A DNA stretch of 64,000 nt from Schistosoma mansoni (taxonomy: Eukaryota > Platyhelminthes > Trematoda > Strigeidida > Schistosomatidae). The notes below the pieces were generated by a model. That model saw only the letters and a program-made list of their open reading frames with translations, was not told the DNA's origin and searched no databases. A program made the translations under genes and the position numbers. This document shows, piece after piece, positions 61,671 through 64,000 of this stretch (positions within the stretch are counted from its first letter, which is position 1; the number at the start of each line of letters is the position of its first letter). Where the stretch lies: NCBI RefSeq assembly GCF_000237925.1, contig NC_031495.1, forward strand, positions 25,686,872 to 25,750,871. Direction: 5' to 3'.

Positions 61671-63896
61671 TGCACACAACGTTGAGTCACCTAGACTAGA
61701 TTGCAACTTGGTAGATAAGATTCGATCTGCATTAACAAGGACCTGACACACATGACACTGATCACTACCCAGTGATCAAGCAATTGTAAATAATTAAACC
61801 TTATTTGATTTTGATCATACTAAACATATTCTGATTTCCATTCTCTGTACTATTTAAACTTGTGTTCAGTTAATTTGCTTGTTTTTAATTTTCTGAAGAA
61901 ATGTCTCATACTGAGTCATGAAATGTCAGAAATTCAATTTTCCGTTCAATGGGACTTTACAAACAGTTTATTCTATTGACATTCACTGATTCCAATCCTT
62001 TATGCCCAAAGATAGTAGCTGTTTGTGATCGCAAATATGTTGAAACAGTGTAGTATATTTTTGTTAACTAATTTCAAAAATTACCGATAAGCGTGAGGCA
62101 ACTGAGTTCATTTGTATAGTACTTAAAATGATGATATCTATACAAAAAGGACTATACATGGAAATTCTCGTCATCTACGTTTGGATGTTAGGTGATTCAA
62201 GGTAGTCAACGAAAATCCAGGTTTATTACTACATGATATTCTCCAACAAGATGAATCTACAACCTTGGGGGAAATTATATCCTCTGTGTATCACTCATTA
62301 TCACTGACAGAGACGTTACCGTTAAGCTATTTGGGCTTCTACTGGCCTCCTGCTGGACTGAGACAGAATTCGGACAGCAATAAGGACTAGACAGATACGA
62401 TGTTGACTTATACAATACTATGCGACTACGATGTACAGATTCCTAGAAAACGTAATTATATCAGTAACCCCCATGCAAAAGACGGACCTCAATGTAAATT
62501 ATCTAAACCCTTGTTTGTTTACTAAATTGTATTTTATTTATTGTAGAGGTTTTGAGAACATTTGAATGCAAGTCATATTCAAAATTTTTTATATTAATTA
62601 ACGAGTATAAAACAGTACAACAGCTTAATGGATACAGAATGCCTTGAAGACTATCCAAATTCTCATCGCTCAAAGAAATGAAACGGTAACTTCTTCTTTT
62701 TGGTTCTAGGATCTGAAGCTGACGTGGAAATGCTTTTTATTACACTCTGATCATATTATAACAGCAATGCGGTACTATACTTGCTCGCTGATGATACTGT
62801 TCCATGCTAACAACTACTTTCATCGAAAAATTATGCTCTAGTGTAAACCTCTATTGTTTAGAGTCAATTCATAGTAACTATTCAGTCCCTAAAGTGTTTG
62901 AACAATGAGCACAAGAGACCATATAACCAGAAATGCTACACTGTTGTTATTATTATTATTTAAACTGGAAAAACTATGGTCTTGAAAGAACCATACAATC
63001 CAACCTTTCGTATGTGTTGTTAATTCATAGAAATTTTCTTTTTCAAAAGGAGAATATACTCTTGGATACCTCTTTTTTTGTAACTTAGAACAGCAATAAC
63101 TATAAATAAAAACTAAAGTAAAATTCATTAAAATCCAGACAGAGCAAAATAAAAAGTGATTTATTTTGTCTATTTCTCATAAAATTCAGCAACAATTCTT
63201 TTTGTACTACTGTAAAATCTTAAACATACGACAAACTTGTCTCCAACAAACAATAATATAACATGTAAGTTATCTAAATAATATTTAGTTTTCTTATTTT
63301 TTTGGAAGAAATAATTGAATGTAGTTTAATCAGTCCGTGATAAAGAGATATGAAATAAAATATATTTTCTAGGAAGACATTAGCGTCTTTTATGTTCCCA
63401 ACCAATAATTGTTTTTTCTTTTATTCAACCGAGACACTAAGGTGTTACTAATCGTATCCAATACTGTTTCCAGAATGCATAGAAAATTATTGTTTTTTCA
63501 CATTCAATATTAAAAAGCCTGGAAACATGTACAACGTTGACAATAAAATAAATGAAAACACTCAAACTACTTTCAAACATTTATAAGTAGCAATCTTAAT
63601 GTTGACCTTTATTGCCTCAGTGTGTTTGTAAAGTAAATTATCTTTTAAATTCATGCTCTTACTGCCATGTTGAAATTGTCGTTGAGTACGCAGTGTACAT
63701 GTTTTGCTAACTCGGAACATTATTACATATGCGCTGTACTTCCATGATGGTTACCTTTGGTTCAGTTTTAAACTGGCAATAATTAGTTAACTTAGTACAA
63801 TAAATTTAGTAATTTCTTTACAGGTCACTTTCAAGCTGTACACGGGTACATAGGTCACCTTCGCTTGATAATATTGTAACTGTAGTGAGCTTCAAA
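61671..63896. other. non-coding stretch with one short repeat trace
   Basis: Near 62305-62340 the block CAGAGACGTTACC recurs from the repeat at 61459, suggesting a decayed second fragment. Otherwise nothing recognised. Confidence 0.45.
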
Positions 63897-64000
63897 TTCC
63901 TTTTGGGAGCCCCCAAATGCCCTGGTACGGCCGAGAGTGGGGAGAGTCCATTCTCCCTCCCCAAATGTTCTCACATGGCCACGCGAATATATAGCCTCTG
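63897..64000 (+). mobile_element. start of another copy of the 23856-24395 repeat, cut by the window edge
   Basis: CCCCCAAATGCCCTGGTACG, then CCGAGAGTGGGGAGAG, CAAATG, TTCTCACATGGCCACGCG. The minus strand near 24386-24290 reads CCCCCAAATGCCTTGGCACA, CCAAGAGTGCGGAAAG, GAAATG, CTCTCACATAGCCAGGCG. The opposite orientation and moderate divergence suggest an old family. Confidence 0.6.

Noticed and set aside
61462-61746. Open frame as a protein gene
   Set aside because: It coincides with a tRNA-like repeat with inverted arms; the frame is a by-product of higher G+C.
1-64000. CRISPR arrays, bacterial operons or prophage
   Set aside because: No direct-repeat/spacer arrays and no bacterial gene organisation; splice sites and retroelements show eukaryotic nuclear DNA.

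Overview
The window looks like nuclear DNA of a blood fluke (Schistosoma or a close trematode). The evidence is a base composition of roughly two-thirds A+T, small exons separated by introns of up to about 10 kb, two RTE-type LINE families of schistosome character, a Penelope-like element, and several copies of a tRNA-like repeat that carries hammerhead ribozyme cores and resembles the schistosome Sm-alpha repeat. I cannot settle the species. Two 200-base runs of N (10200-10399 and 25791-25990) are fixed-size assembly gaps.

Left part (1-13 kb). Two phase-matched exons of a gene I do not recognise lie at the left edge (+ strand). Two tiny two-exon metallothionein genes follow, head to head: one on the minus strand (3744-4003, 43 aa) and one on the plus strand (6479-6725, 46 aa). 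Each has 14 cysteines with identical spacing from the second cysteine on, the same intron phase after Met-Pro-Gly, and recognisably duplicated promoters. Next, on the minus strand, comes a large exon (10735-11565) of neuroendocrine protein 7B2, the secretory-pathway partner of proprotein convertase 2. A possible first exon lies at 12874-12903. The inhibitory C-terminal part was not found.

Middle (13-28.6 kb). This stretch has no host gene that I can support. It holds a decayed Penelope-like retroelement with an RT core and a GIY-YIG endonuclease region, tRNA-derived repeats of two families, and a terminal piece of an unclassified GC-richer repeat. At 27838-28100 one repeat carries a hammerhead ribozyme whose core, stems and cleavage triplet are all intact by eye.

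Right part (28.6-54.3 kb). One six-exon gene on the plus strand spans about 25.5 kb. It encodes a 380-aa four-transmembrane protein of the M6/proteolipid (PLP) family, with a strongly enlarged second extracellular loop. Its introns hold an RTE LINE fragment, an RTE copy reduced to its two ends, an 802-bp element with terminal inverted repeats, and several Sm-alpha-like pieces.

End (54.3-64 kb). Mostly featureless AT-rich DNA, with a second RTE LINE 3' end, a hammerhead-like motif of the kind I associate with Penelope-like elements, a third tRNA-like inverted repeat, and the start of another copy of the 24-kb repeat at the window edge. The three recognisable host genes (metal binding, prohormone processing, neural or glial membrane protein) have no obvious functional link.
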